A DNA stretch of 64,000 bases from Dryococelus australis (GCA_029891345.1 CM057000.1:131161663-131225662); one strand, 5' to 3'. Positions 1 to 11,515 are shown, counted from the stretch's first letter. Notes: generated by a model not told the origin, from the sequence alone. Program-made: numbers and translations.

Positions 1-740
1 TACTTAGTCTTTTGAATGTTTTAAAGAAAAGCGATAATGTTGCGTCACTCTAATTTCGAAGTGAGGAAAAAACTAATTCATAGTTTATAGAAGTCTTAAA
101 ATACATAAAATTTTGTGAGTTTCTCTTTCAGCCATCTGGATTTTTAATGGTTACAGTAATGTCTATTGTCAACATGGCAAATTACCAGTATGTGGGCAAG
201 TGCGTATGGCATGTACATTTCTGAGCCTAAATAAAATTAGGAAGTTTGTTGAAACTCTTAGATGACTAGAAAAACTTGTCATTCCTTTGCAGGAAAATAT
301 GTATCTAGTCAAATTAAATTTCAGGTAACTTTTAGGTTGAGAGTACAATAACATAACATAATATCTTGGAGTATGGTAGTTCAGATTTTTATAAAAGGGC
401 ATTTGTATTTTTCAAATATTTTTAACAAAACGCTACGTATATTTTAATGAGCTCAATATTATTCACCAAGTATTTATTCACCAGTATTAATGTTTTTGTA
501 TAAGAATATTGAACTTACATGTATCTCAACTGTGTGCTTTTAGATAACAAACATTAGTCAATTGAATAAAAGAAAAAGCACACTGTAAAGTAAAGCATGT
601 GTGTTGTTTGTTCTATTGCCAGAAATCTTTAATGTTATTGTTCTTCATAAAAAGGTTGAATTTTGGCATTTTCTGAAAGCGAATTTTTGGGCTGTATATA
701 AGTCCCTCTGCCACGCCCTTGGAGAAGGGCGTCACAACTT
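1..740. other. AT-rich interval, nothing assigned
   Basis: AT-rich sequence without a supported gene or repeat. Short ORFs here have no recognisable motif. A TATA-like string near 696 is followed by nothing I can call a gene. Confidence 0.5.
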
Positions 741-741
741 G

Positions 742-1600
742 ATGACGTTAGCATAGAGCATGATGTTTACATAGCAGAAATAGAGGATGAATATATTTTG
801 GGGCTTGATGTACTACGTAAGCTAGGGTGCTGTATCGATACTCGACTTGCTGTGCTAAGGGAAGCAGTACAGAATCGGTGGTGTCAACACAGCATGATTT
901 GTCCTCCCCAGTTAGCTGCCCGGTAGTATGCGGCCAACCCACTTTGCTTCCCGCATCTATTGAAATTGTCGCAAATGTAAAGGAAAGTTTGTCAGATGTT
1001 TCGGTCTATTGAACCAGCAGAGAGTATTGGAGAGCTGCCAGGTAAAGTCGTTGTAGTAAGAGTTTTGGTCTCTTCTAAACTCTGACAGTGTTCCAGTTTA
1101 AATGATACATTTGTCCGATAGTGCCATTTGACTTGAGATGGGGCTATGATAGGTGTTTGCAAGCAGGTCACACAGATACTTTCAAATGTTCCAGAACATT
1201 CTGGAGTAATAATAATAGAACGTCATTTGTCCATAGTACTGGGGGAAATTCTAGTAAAAACAAAAGAAAATCTTAACTGGCTACAGGAGATGGCTGTCTC
1301 TGAATTACTGCGGAGAATAGGGATGCCTTCTCGTGTGAACCAACTGACCTCGGAAGGACTGATGTGACTTGCCACGACATAGATACAGAAGTTGCCAGTC
1401 CCATGAAGCAGCCACCAAGATGACTGCCATTAGCTTCGCACGAGACAGTTGACAGTTGATGGAATTGTGAAGGAAATTAGGCAGATAGATGCGACATAAC
1501 CATCAGTTAGTCCATAGTCATCCCCCACAGTTCTTGTTATACACAAAGATGGCTACCTGAGGTTTAGTGTGTAGATTATCACCAGCTTAATGCCGATTAA
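742..1600 (+). pseudogene. Gypsy-type LTR retrotransposon pol relic (protease to start of reverse transcriptase)
   Basis: This is the remains of a retrotransposon polyprotein. Around 742-845 the plus strand reads as a retropepsin C-terminal part, with an EYILGLDVLRK-like stretch followed by a CCIDTR-like stretch. Further pol linker pieces follow near 1010-1180, such as GELPG and a match ending IGVCK. At about 1530-1595 a reverse-transcriptase entry motif can be read (VLVIHKDGYLRFSV, then a YHQLNA-like stretch one frame away). Stops and frame changes break every section, so it cannot be translated as a unit. The RT catalytic YxDD region is absent because the match ends near 1600 at C/T-rich sequence. 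No LTR is visible next to it. The Gypsy assignment rests on the protease-linker-RT order and is from memory of the family. Confidence 0.65.
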
Positions 1601-1639
1601 CGCACAATGGCGTCTGGCACAGGAGCCGGCCGCCCGCCA

Positions 1640-1800
1640 TATAGGAATTTCACTCTTTTCCCTTCAAATTTCCATTTTTACCTCAAAATCGGCCTAAATA
1701 CTTTCAAATTTTCCTTTACCCCTAAAAATTTCCCTATTTCCCTCAAAATATCCCTTTTCCCTTAAAATTCCTAAAAATGCCCCCTTTTCCCGGAGCAGGT
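1640..1800. repeat. C/T-rich imperfect repeat
   Basis: Loose repetition of TTTCCC and CCCTCAAAAT-like words on the plus strand. It separates the Gypsy relic from a MITE fragment. No function is apparent. Confidence 0.45.
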
Positions 1801-1807
1801 GAGTGAT

Positions 1808-1882
1808 GAAGTCTGTGGCAATGGTAATTTGACCAAAAGTGGAAGGGTACACAATGTGCATACAAGTATATCTTAATCAGGG
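1808..1882 (-). mobile_element. Fragment of the long GGCTGTTCACGG MITE
   Basis: The stretch with GGAAGGGTACACAATGTGCA and ATCTTAATCAGGG matches the subterminal part of the ~417-bp MITE copies (compare 16950-17005 and 39300-39365). The terminal inverted repeat is missing, so this is an old truncated copy. Confidence 0.6.
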
Positions 1883-2269
1883 TGACCAGGATCAGTGACA
1901 CAGAGGTCAGGAGAACCTATGACCTTTGACCTTGACCTTTGACATTTAAAATTCAAAAACAAAAAAATTACAATAAATTCAAAAAAATTATTAAAATTTA
2001 TTATTAAAAATTATTAAAATATTACTAAAGTATTATTTTAAAAACTCACATTTCCGAAGATCCCCCAGCACCACGACCAGCAGAAGACTACCTCCCTCAC
2101 ACCCACACCCCTCATCTATACTCATTCTGCCATTTTGATTTTTCATTTGTAATTTGTTTATACATTACTGGAGGCCACCATTCTGGTAGGCGATCGCCAT
2201 CTTGACTAGTGACGACTATCTTGGTAGGCAACCACCATCTTAGTAGACGTCAGATATCAACCATTTTGG

Positions 2270-2800
2270 AAACTAGTGACCTTGACCTTAACCCCATGAC
2301 CTTGAAAACAAAAACTCGAGAAAAAACCCATAAAAGTCAGCAAGGATAATACATAACAGACTACTAGGTCTTAACGCCATATTAGATGCAGACTACATTG
2401 ACCTTGACCCCATGACCTTGAATGACCTTGAAAACAAAAACTCGATCAAAAATACATAAACGTCAGCAAGCACAATACATTACAGACTACTGTCACTATA
2501 TTAGATGCAGGTGACCTCGACTTGACCCCATGACCTTGAATGACTTTGGAAACAAAAATTCGAGAAGAATACATAAAAGTCAACAAGAATAATACATTAC
2601 AGACCGCCACCATATTAGATGGAGGTAAATCGACCTTGACCCCATGACCTTGAATTACCTTGAAAACAAATATGAGAAAATTCCATAGAAGTCTGCATGC
2701 ATAATACAATACAGACTACTGACATCATGTTAGATACAGGTAACCTCAAACTTGACCCCATGGCCTTGAAAGACCTGGAAAACCAAAACTCGAGTGAAAT
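2270..2800 (+). repeat. ~117-bp tandem repeat rich in TGACCTTGA
   Basis: Five diverged units start near 2281, 2398, 2515, 2631 and 2748. Each holds CTTGACCCCATGACCTTGAA, an ACAAAAACTCGAG-like segment, ATAAAAGTCAGCAAG and ACATTACAGACTACTG. TGACCTTGA occurs at least seven times across the array. A related short run of TGACCTTTGACCTTGACCTT lies upstream near 1920. Its reverse complement, TCAAGGTCA, is the established binding site for FTZ-F1/NR5A and ERR-type nuclear receptors. Binding here is not shown. Confidence 0.85.
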
Positions 2801-3107
2801 CTATGCAAAGCTAGCCAAGATGGCCCACCTTTCACACCAGCTGCTGTCAAAAACCTCTCAGCTTACCTCCCTACTGCTTATAATATACGAATATACAAGC
2901 CCTACAGCATCATATTGACTTTGAACCAATCATACTACACCATTAATACATTGTTCAGACACCAAATCAGCCAATCACCGAGCTGCCATGTGATTACAGC
3001 TGACCAATCACAGGAAGGCATTGAAACATCACAAATGGGAGTCAGTCTCTGACTCTAAAATGACTCCAACATGATCCCTAATAACCCACTGACACATGAC
3101 CCATTGA

Positions 3108-3280
3108 CCCATGGAGCAGGTGGAACAGGTGGAGCAAGTGGAGTGGGTGGAGCAGGTGTAGCAAGTGGAGTAGGTGGAGCAGGTGAAGCAGTTGGAGCTC
3201 ATGGAGCACATGGAGCAGGTAGAGTAAGTGGAGCAGGTGGAGCAAGTGGAGAAGGTTGAGCGGTGGAGCAGGTGGAATCA
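3108..3280 (+). repeat. 9-bp GGAGCAGGT-type minisatellite
   Basis: About 18 imperfect copies of GGAGCAGGT/GGAGCAAGT/GGAGTAGGT. Open frames on both strands (Gly-rich on plus, Leu/His-rich on minus) only reflect the period being a multiple of three. Confidence 0.9.
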
Positions 3281-3835
3281 GTCTGTAGAAGTCAGTCAGC
3301 AAGAGTCAGTCGGCAGATTGTAATATTTCGAACTGTGTGTGTGCATGTCACAAATTAAAACGAATTCCTCCTATTTTAAAATTAAACTATATTGTCATAC
3401 CTCCAAAAGCTGAAAGGTGAATATTTTATGTAATTATCTGGTTTTAAAAAAACTTATATATACAGGTCCTCTCGGAATATTTTAAAACACCCTGGGTAAA
3501 CTGTATTTGCACTTTGCCACAAAAGTGCCTAGAACCATGGCAGGCTCCCACTATGATTTACAATTGGTCGATGCACAACTTGAACATTGTACTGAACAAT
3601 GCTTCCTAGTTGGTCGTCGCGTGAAAAGGGACCTTCGTACAGACCACTTTCCCATGCCGACGAGAATTTTGAGCATATGTGAAGACTCGAACGCAGAATC
3701 GACAATGCCGACAAGTAAGCGAAGAAGAAGGTCACGGCTCCATGGTCGTCGAGGTCAAAAGGCGCGGGACTTCATATTCACCATACATATTCGCAGTACG
3801 GGAGCACTCTGAGAAAACAAAAAATACTCGTTCAC

Positions 3836-5330
3836 CACATTTGGGAACTCTACCACTGGGACATTGCAACCACAATTTTGGGTGCTCTAACCACTTTGCC
3901 ACTGCGGCCCCGCCTTTGAGTGCTCTACCCACTGAGCCACTGCAATCTACTTTTAAGTGCTCTAACCACTGAGCCCCTGCGGCCGTACTATTGGCAGGTC
4001 TGGCCAGTGAGCCACTGCGGCCCCACTTTATGGTGTTCTAGCCACTCGGCCACTGTGGCCCCACTTTTGGATGCTATAGCCTGTGGGTCACAGTGGCCCC
4101 ACTTTTGGATGCTCTAGCCACTGAGCCACTGTGGCCCTACTTTTGTATGCTCTGGCCACTGCGGCCCCACATTTGGCAGCTCTTGCCACTGAGCCACCGC
4201 TGCCCCATGTTGTGGTGCTCTAATCATTGGGCGCAAGAGGCCCCACATTTGGGTGCCCTAGCCATTTAGACACTGCGGACCCACTTTTGGGGGCTCTAGC
4301 TACTTAGCAACTGCGGCCCCAATTTTGGGAGTCTAGCCACTTATACACTGATGCCCCATTTTTGGGTACTCTAGCCACTAAGCGACTGCGGCCCCACTTA
4401 AGGGGCGCTCTGGCCACTGCTCCACTACGGCCACACCTTTGGTTGCCCCAGCCACTATGCCACTGCGGTCCCATTTTTTGGGTGCTCTAGCCACAAAGCC
4501 ACTGCGACCCCACTTTTGGGTGCTCCAGCCACCGAGCCACTACAGCCCCACTTTCCGGTATTCTAGCTGTGGTGCCACTGCGGTCCCTATATTGGATGCT
4601 CTAGAAACTGGGCCACTGTGGCACCACTTTTGGCTGCTCTAGCCACTGAGCCACTATGGCCCAACTTTTGGGTGCTCTAGCCACTAAGCCACTAAGGCCC
4701 CATTTTTAAATGCTCTAGCCATTGCGCCACTGCGGCCCCACATTTGGTTGCGCTAGCCATTTAGCCACTGCGGCCCCAATTTTTGGGTGCTCTAGCCACT
4801 GAGCCACTACAGCCCAACTTGTGGGTGTTCTAGCCACTGACCGACAGCGGCCCCACTTTTGATAGCTCTACCAGCTGTGAAACTGTCGCCCCATTTTTGA
4901 GTGCTCTATCCACTGAGCCACTGCGGCCCCACTTGAGTGGTGCTCTAAACACTGTGCACCTGCGGCCCCACTTGAGGTGGCTCTACCCACTGAGCCACTA
5001 TATCCCCGTTTGAGTGGTGCTCTACCCACTGACCAACTGCATCGCTCCTTTTGGGTGCTCTAGCCACTGAGCTACTGCGACTCTACTTGAGGGGTGCTCT
5101 AGCCACAATGCACCAGCTGCCCCACTTGAGGGGTGCTCTAGTCACTGAGCCACTGTGGCCCCAATTTTGGGTGCTCTAACCACTGAGCCACTGCGGCCCC
5201 ATTTGAGGGTGCTTTGGCTACTAGGCCACTGCAGTCCCACTTCCAGGATGCTCCATCCATGGAGCCACTGCGGCCCCATTTTTTGGTGCTCTAGCTACTG
5301 AAGTAATGTCGCCCCTGTGGCTAGAAAACC
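3836..5330 (-). repeat. Left array of the 38-bp unit
   Basis: About 39 diverged tandem copies of a 38-bp unit that on the plus strand reads CCCCACTTTTGGGTGCTCTA then GCCACTGAGCCACTGCGG. It is the reverse complement of the right array. Some units are interrupted or lack a few bases. No ORF spans more than a few units. Confidence 0.95.
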
Positions 5331-5335
5331 CTCCC

Positions 5336-6770
5336 AGAGGAGGCCACAGTGGCTCAGTGGCTTGAGTACCTAAAGTTGGGCCGCAGTGGTAGAGTGATTA
5401 GAGTACCCAATAATTGATGCCACAGTGGCACAGTGGGGCCGCAGTGGCTCAGTGACTAGAGAATCCCTCAAATGGGTCCGCAGTGTATTAGTGGCTAGAG
5501 CACCCAAAAGTTCGACTGTAGTGGCTAAGTGGTTAGAGTACCTAGAATCTGGACTGCAGTGGTTTAATGGCTAGAGCAACCAAAGGTTGGGTCGCAGTAG
5601 CACCGAGAAGTGGAGCCGCAGTGGCTAAGTGGCTAGAGCAACCAAGATTGGGGTCGTAGAAGCACAGTGGCTACGTACCACTCGAGTGGGGCTGCAGTAG
5701 CTTAATCGCTAGAGCACCCAAAAGTGGGGCCGCAGTGGCTCAGTGGCTAGAGCACCCAAAAGTGGGACCGCAGTGGCTCAGTTACTAGAGCACCCAAATG
5801 TAGGACTACAGTAGCTCAGTGAACAAAGCACCCATAAGTGGGGCCACCGTGGTTAAATAGCTAAAGCACCCAAAATTAGGTCTGTAGTGGCTCAGTGAGT
5901 AGAGGACCCCTCAAGTGGGACCTCAGTGGCTATGTGGCAAGAGCACCCAAATAGGGGCCCAGAAGCTCAGTTGCTAGAAATCCCAAATTTGGGAAGCAGT
6001 AGCTCAGTGGATAAAGCTACTCAAAAGATTGGGTTCCGCAGTCGCTCAGTGGGTAGAACACCAAAAGTGGAGCCGCAGTAGCTTAGTGGATAGAGCTACC
6101 AAAAGTGGGGCCAGAGTGGCTCAGTGGGTAGAGCACCTCTCGAGTGAGGCGCAGTGACTCACTGACTAGAGAACCCCTCAAGTGGGACCGCAGTGTATTA
6201 GTGGCTAGAGCACCCAAAAGTGGGACCATTGTGGCTAAGTGGCTAGCGCACCTATAATTTGGGTCACAGTGGTTCAATGGCTAGAGCAACCAAAAGTTTG
6301 GTTGCAGTGGCTCAGTGGCTAGAGCACCCAAAAGTGGGACCGCAGTGGCTCAGTTACTAGAGCACCCAAATGTAGGGCCGCAGTAGCTTAGTAGACAGAG
6401 CACCCAAAAGTGGGGCCACAGTGGCTAAATAGCTAAGGCATCCAAAATTAGGGCCGCAGTGGCTCAGTGGGTAGAGCACCAAAAGTTGGGCTGCGGTAGC
6501 TTAGTGTATAGAGCTACCAAAAGTGGGGCCAGAGTGGCTCGGTGGGTAGAGCATCTCTCAAGTGGGGTACAGTGGCTAAGTGACTAGAGAACCTCTCAAG
6601 TGGAGCCGCACTCTATTATTGGCTAGAGCACCCAAAAGTTGGGCAGCAGTGGCTAGAGCACCGTAAAGTGGGGCCGCAGTTTCTCAGTGGCTAAGGCACC
6701 CAAAAATGGGGCCGCAGTGGCTCAATGACTAGTGCACCCATAATTGGGGTCGCAGTGGCTCAGTAGGTTA
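5336..6770 (+). repeat. Right array of the 38-bp unit, with a tRNA A-box-like core
   Basis: About 38 copies with consensus CCGCAGTGGCTCAGTGGCTA then GAGCACCCAAAAGTGGGG. The string TGGCTCAGTGG fits the RNA polymerase III A-box consensus, and the unit resembles the first ~38 nt of a tRNA or tRNA-derived SINE. No B box is seen inside the unit. Confidence 0.95.
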
Positions 6771-7688
6771 GTGCAAGGCGATAGTCTGTATCAGCTCAGA
6801 ATATAGGAAAGTATACAAATAGAATATTATATCACCTTGCACCAAATCTTTGGTTTGGTGTTGTGACCATGAGTGAGCATCATTTGGACTAATGTCCAAC
6901 ATGCCACGAAGCCAATACCCAACCAGAAGGTCTTATTTTCCATGAAAAGTGTACCGTAATGTTTTATGTGTTAATTATGTTGTTGATAAAGACTATAATA
7001 TATTATGTCACAAAGTTGTCAGTGCTTTAGAGAGTTACGTTCTTTTGACTTATGTGTACAGATTTGCTCTACAGGATATAACAGCGAAAGCTGGAAGTGG
7101 TTTTTCGGAGTTCTGTTTTTCCGTAAATGTCACAATGCAGGTAACCCTGTGTTTTCTAATTTGTCTGAAATTGATCCTCGTGATATAATTTTTTGGAAGA
7201 CAGTTCAAGTACATGAAGGTGTTGTTGATCAGACAACTTTAATTTGTATTTATTCATCGCCTGAATTGTTTATAATTTTGTATATTTTTATCATATATAG
7301 ATATGTATCGTATTTTCTTCTGGGGTTAACGAGTATTTGTGTTTTCTCAGAGTGCTCCCATGCCTCGTAGATTAAATGCGATTGCGAAGGTCCCGCCTTT
7401 GACCTCGAGGAATATGGTACTGCAATCTGTATCATCGCTAACTGGTTGCCAACAGTGTCATTTCTGCGATTGACGAAGCTGAAAACTTGGCAGAAGTTTT
7501 ATGATTTTTCTGCGAATTTAAAATTTTCTAAAAAAAAAAAAAAAATGCGAATCTTTTTCTTTTACAAGCAGTAGATTTTGAGATTTTGAGATTTTGATAG
7601 ATATGCTAATAAATGTTAAGGTTTAAGATTAAGGTTAACAATTTTCTATTTAAAAACATTTTCTGAAATTCCCTTGTTAAAAATTATC

Positions 7689-7780
7689 AGATTATCAGGT
7701 TGGTCAAGTGGTCTAAAATGCTGGATTTAAGCTTTGGTTCCTTCTAAGGTGAGCATATGTTTGAATCCCACACATGGCCA
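7689..7780 (+). pseudogene. tRNA-Leu(UAA)-like relic
   Basis: TGGTCAAGTGGTCTAA resembles a leucine tRNA D-arm and A box. TGGATTTAAGC fits an anticodon loop with UAA, an extended variable region follows, and GTTTGAATCCC fits the T-loop B box. The acceptor-stem ends do not pair, so it is a pseudogene or a tRNA-derived SINE head, not a working tRNA. Confidence 0.55.
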
Positions 7781-9190
7781 ATATTTTTCAGAAATATATT
7801 GAGACAGTCGAAATGGTCAACATAAACTGTTCTATAATTTTAAAAGTGTATAAGCATTCATAATGTGAGTAGGTTTTTACAGCTGCCATGTTTATAGGGT
7901 TTTCAAGGAAGTGTTATTATTACAGACACAACACATTCTAGGAGATGGTGTAAGATATTTCGGAGACCTTTTTGACTTGGAGTGGGTGGAAATCGAGTGT
8001 TTATATGCAGATGCATGAGCTCTCTGGCTCATTCGCAGTTCGTACCACGTTCAAGTGAGAGACCTCTTTCTCTGACTGACTTCGAGTGACTTAACAGATA
8101 GCTGCATAAATTTAGACGTATAAAAGCAGCTTCTATTGCTGCTACAAATCATCCAAAACTTCCTTCGCTCATCGTGAGGGCCCTATATAAATGATGGCAT
8201 ACTGTTCTAGATGTCCGAAAATTTTATCAGCTATTGTGGCATAGCTATTGTGGAAAGTTTAAATCACTTGCAGCACTCAACAAAGAAAGTACGTTCGGGA
8301 ACGTGCCTAAGGAATTCCTTCTGATGTATGCACAACATGAAATAAATGGGTCTACAAACATCTACCTGCTTATCTACAACAGGGTGAAGAGATTCTCTGC
8401 TGTCTCCCATGTACAGAGTGTTTTCAAGAATGTGCTAGTGTAATGGATGCACACCATTCTAAGAGGTGGTGTAATACACGTCGGAAGAGTTATGAAGTTG
8501 AGAGAGAAAAAAAGATGCATCCAGCACTGAAGGATGAAGAAGTGTAAATAAGATTGGGTTGGTTTGATGGCTGAGTTTGTAGGTTAGATAACGAATTGAT
8601 TTATAAGATATGGTATAACACTACATCAATCATGTTGCCTTTACATGTTCATACCCAACAGATATATACAGAGACTCTAGATGGTTAACAGTATAGTAGC
8701 AAACATCATGTAAGAATATTTTCACTTCTTTGACGGTTGTGTCGGAGGGCAGATCGTCATAAATAGATTCATTTACTGATACTGTGTAAGCTGTTATAAT
8801 ATGAATAAGTCATATGTGGGTAAGCATAAGTCATAATCATCAATGGTAAAGCGAAAGCCCTGGGACTCTAGGATCGAAGTTACGCAAGAGTATCGAGCAT
8901 CTGCACATATTCAGGCAAGATATTCACAAACAGCTGTAACACCAGATGACATGAAGCTAGTAACTGCATACAGTATGCTCGGAAATTCCCCTTACAAACT
9001 CCTAGGACTTGTACACGCTACAACCATTTCAAATCATGTGTATCACTCGTCCACTTCTGCTGAGGGAAAGGGTAATTTCCGGATGTGCCTGCGTTGGTAT
9101 GCTATCAAGTAGGCAGTATATTACTTTGGATAATCACCTGATGACACTTGATGTCTACCCTACAAGGATCCCCATTCTCGCACCTTTGTG
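7781..9190. other. Intergenic, no supported gene
   Basis: Two segments about 530 bp apart share a CATTCTAGGAGATGGTGTAA-like stretch (near 7930 and 8455), so part of this is an old duplication. ORFs at 8234-8443 and 8843-9112 show no family motif. Confidence 0.45.
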
Positions 9191-9202
9191 TCTCCAATTA
9201 AC

Positions 9203-9760
9203 ATGGTCGAGTACACGTTTGTGGAATGCACAGGCACGATCCTTGTGTATGGCACAGCTGAAGATAATGGAAGAGCAGCTAGTCGGCTGTATCAAGAGCA
9301 TTATCCACAACGTGCAACACCATCGCATACCCTTTTTGCCACAGTTACGCAACGGCTCCAAGAATGCAGTACCTTCACCGCCGACAGGAACGACTGTGGT
9401 GCTCCAAAGAGATGCCGCACTCCCAAATTGGAAGAGACGGTACTGCATCACGTTAAACAGAGTCCATCAGAAAGTACGCGAACAATTGCGCGTGCGATGG
9501 GTGTTGCTCCCAGCATACTCTGGGAGGTTCTGCATGAGCAACAACTCATCTTTACCACCTCCAAAGGGTACAGTCTTTGGGTCCAGCCAATTTTGCACCA
9601 CGTGCTGACTTCTGCATGTAGTTCCTGCACTGCTGCACCGACGAGCCATTCCGACGTCGTATTCTGTCCAGAGATTAATGCCAATTCACTAGGAACAGTG
9701 TTCTCGATACTCGAAACAGCCATGTCTGGGCAGACGAAAACCCTAATACCACTTATTTAT
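9203..9760 (+). pseudogene. DUF4817 / Tc1-mariner-like transposase relic
   Basis: The reading from ATG 9203 matches the helix-turn-helix N-terminus common in insect transposon proteins. VEYTFVECTG and the ASRLYQEHYP pattern come first, then TPKLEETVLHHV and TRTIARAMGV, then VLHEQQL. This is the DNA-binding part. After about 9590 the family match moves to another frame, with FAPRADFCM, a stop in place of Trp, then FLHCCTDEPFRRRIL. Next comes a region where the first catalytic Asp is followed by a stop in place of Glu, then CQFTRNSV and NSHVWADENPN. So there is one frameshift and at least two nonsense changes, and the later catalytic residues are missing. The relic ends near 9760, about 90 bp before a MITE at 9849. 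The domain name is from family knowledge. The element's terminal repeats were not found. Confidence 0.75.
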
Positions 9761-9848
9761 TACAATTCAAGAATTACACGTTTCCGACTTCAGTCACTCA
9801 CCCTTTCGCATATATACAGCTCAGTATACATTAAGACAGCGATCTGTA

Positions 9849-10080
9849 GGGCGTTCACGGTAAAGTAAGCACCTTTTGAAGCTGTTTCAATGCACATAAT
9901 AACCAATAAATACATGTTATTGTGGCCTCGAACTTTTGGTATTGGGTATGGTGAATTTATACACTGTGTTTATTACTCACGTGGCAGGGTTTGCATTAAT
10001 AAATGGTAGATGGATATAAATTGGTTGAAAGGATAAAATAACTAAGACTTCAAAAGTGCTAACTTTACCATGAACGGCCT
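9849..10080. mobile_element. Short-form GGCTGTTCACGG MITE, copy S1
   Basis: Left end GGCGTTCACGGTAAAGTAAG, right end ACTTTACCATGAACGGCC, 232 bp. The interior is of the ~230-bp type, with a TACACTGTGTTTATTACT-like segment shared with other short copies. It lies just downstream of the DUF4817 relic. Confidence 0.8.
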
Positions 10081-10099
10081 ATAGACGGACGTATGTCCA

Positions 10100-10640
10100 C
10101 TCCCGCCACTCCATCCCTCCCCCTCACCCAACTTCACACCTCAGTCCTCCACAGACATCCCAAGTCACCGGACGTGTGGTCCCTCCCGAAACCTCCTCCT
10201 CCCTCCGGCCCCTCACATAGTCTCCAATCTCAATACACGAACTACATTTATCACACGCTTCCTCAAAAATAAAACTTATGCCACTCTTGCACCAAACTCA
10301 ATACATATTGTCACTGCCCACACACATCACGCCTCATCGCCTGCAAGACGTCCAAGGGTGGAAACCTAAGCTGCTCTTCAAAAATAAACCCTATGACACC
10401 AATGAAACAATTACACATACCATTAGAAAAATAATAGAATAATTAAAAAATCAAAAGTTTCCCAACATTTTTCAAAAATGCATTAAGTAATTAATCATTA
10501 ATCCGATACATAAAATTTCCAACAAATTAAACCAACATCCCTTAATCCGATCAATTAATCCGATCAGCTAATTAATTAATCCAATAATCCATAAATTAAC
10601 CCCAGTCAATCCCAGGTGGGCCAGAAATATTCTGGCCCTA
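10100..10640 (-). repeat. Dispersed repeat with ATTAATCCGAT motifs
   Basis: The reverse complement shares TTTGGTGCAAGAGTGGCATA and the GGATTAATTGATCGGATTAA type motifs with 51180-51660. The plus strand is strongly C-rich at 10090-10220. This is a dispersed repeat of unknown class. Confidence 0.5.
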
Positions 10641-10646
10641 CTACTG

Positions 10647-10932
10647 TCAAATGAAACTGTGAACTTACTAAGAAAAGAAATACATTACAAATCTGCTCAT
10701 TTTTTCACTTAGGTGGATTAGAAGAAAAAAAAAACAAAGTGGAAGAAATAATTTTAAGTTATCACAAATTTTTACCTTACATTTTTTATTCGACGTTAAG
10801 ATATGGAACTACTTTCCATGTATCGTTACCAACTTTACCAGGCGAATGTGCGTCCATTAAAATATATGCATGCAAGGGCAGTGACGTTTTCTAAGGTTCA
10901 TTCCTAAAGTGATCACTTGAATGTGAACAGTC
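10647..10932 (+). mobile_element. Truncated long-form MITE, copy L7
   Basis: Matches the interior (GAAACTGTGAACTTACTA, TATTCGACGTTAAGATATGG, CGTTACCAACTTTACC) and a degraded right end (CACTTGAATGTGAACAGTC) of the ~417-bp copies. The left third is missing. Confidence 0.75.
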
Positions 10933-11255
10933 TTTTATAATATAGAACCTAGAATAATTTAAGCGGTCGACAGGGCATCGGACATCGATTTGCACATTTT
11001 CGCCATAAGTCAAATTTAGAATGTTGAACGAAATTTTTCGCTCGGCACAGTCTAAACAATAGCTTCTCAAGCTTCATAATCTTACGCCGGCTTCATTGTC
11101 TATGCTGGTTTTTGACTAGTTACATCCGGAAAGAAATAAGTTATATTTCTTGCGGGCGATAAAATGACACCAAAATGGCGTATACAGTTCCTTCTTCAGA
11201 CGGAACACAGTCATTATCGTCAGCATGGGGCAAGGCCCGCTCCGTAATACACGGA
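10933..11255. other. Unassigned spacer
   Basis: I see no gene. A TGTCTATGCTGGTTTTT string near 11098 is shared with the repeat at 21286, but the similarity does not extend. Confidence 0.4.
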
Positions 11256-11515
11256 TGCGTAAGAAAACGGACTCGAAACTTGTAAACGGAACGAGCGGAC
11301 GACTCGGGATGAATTTTAACTATTCTACAATACGAAGAAACACACAGTCCTGCAACTTAAGAAATCAAAAATACTCAGCTGTTGCAAATTACTAATATAG
11401 GTTTTATAATGTACGCCCCTTATTTTGTATGTTTTTTACAATGTCTATTGTCTAAATAGTAGGGTCTACTGCTAAACCATGTGCAGTGTTTATTAAAACA
11501 AAAATTATAATAGCC
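11256..11515 (+). repeat. ~250-bp dispersed repeat, copy 1
   Basis: Shares AAGAAAACGGACTCG, TACAATACGAAGAAAC, CAGCTGTTGCAAATT and TTTATTAAAACAAAAAT in order with 50923-51173. Class unknown. In both places it lies downstream of a long-form MITE, directly so at 50.9 kb. Confidence 0.75.

Larger units (their letters stand above)
3738..7416. mobile_element. Foldback-like element: inverted tandem arrays inside an outer inverted repeat
   Basis: Two oppositely oriented arrays of the same 38-bp unit meet near 5331-5336. Outside them is a further inverted repeat. About 3738-3832 carries GAGGTCAAAAGGCGCGGGAC and GGGAGCACTCTGAGAAAACA. About 7328-7416 carries the reverse complement, with TGTTTTCTCAGAGTGCTCCC and GTCCCGCCTTTGACCTCGAG. 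The right arm also holds ~550 bp of unrelated AT-rich sequence (6775-7325). Long inverted repeats made of short tandem repeats are the hallmark of Foldback (FB) elements in Drosophila. I infer the same architecture, not the same family. I could not define a target-site duplication. Confidence 0.65.

Noticed and set aside
3071-3302. Gly-rich and Leu/His-rich ORFs
   Set aside because: Products of the 9-bp minisatellite period, not genes.
3836-6770. Possible CRISPR array or tRNA gene cluster
   Set aside because: Units are contiguous without unique spacers, face each other in two arrays, and lack B boxes and cloverleaf pairing.
7005-7370. 121-codon ORF in the right arm of the foldback region
   Set aside because: Its end overlaps the outer inverted repeat and no family motif is visible.
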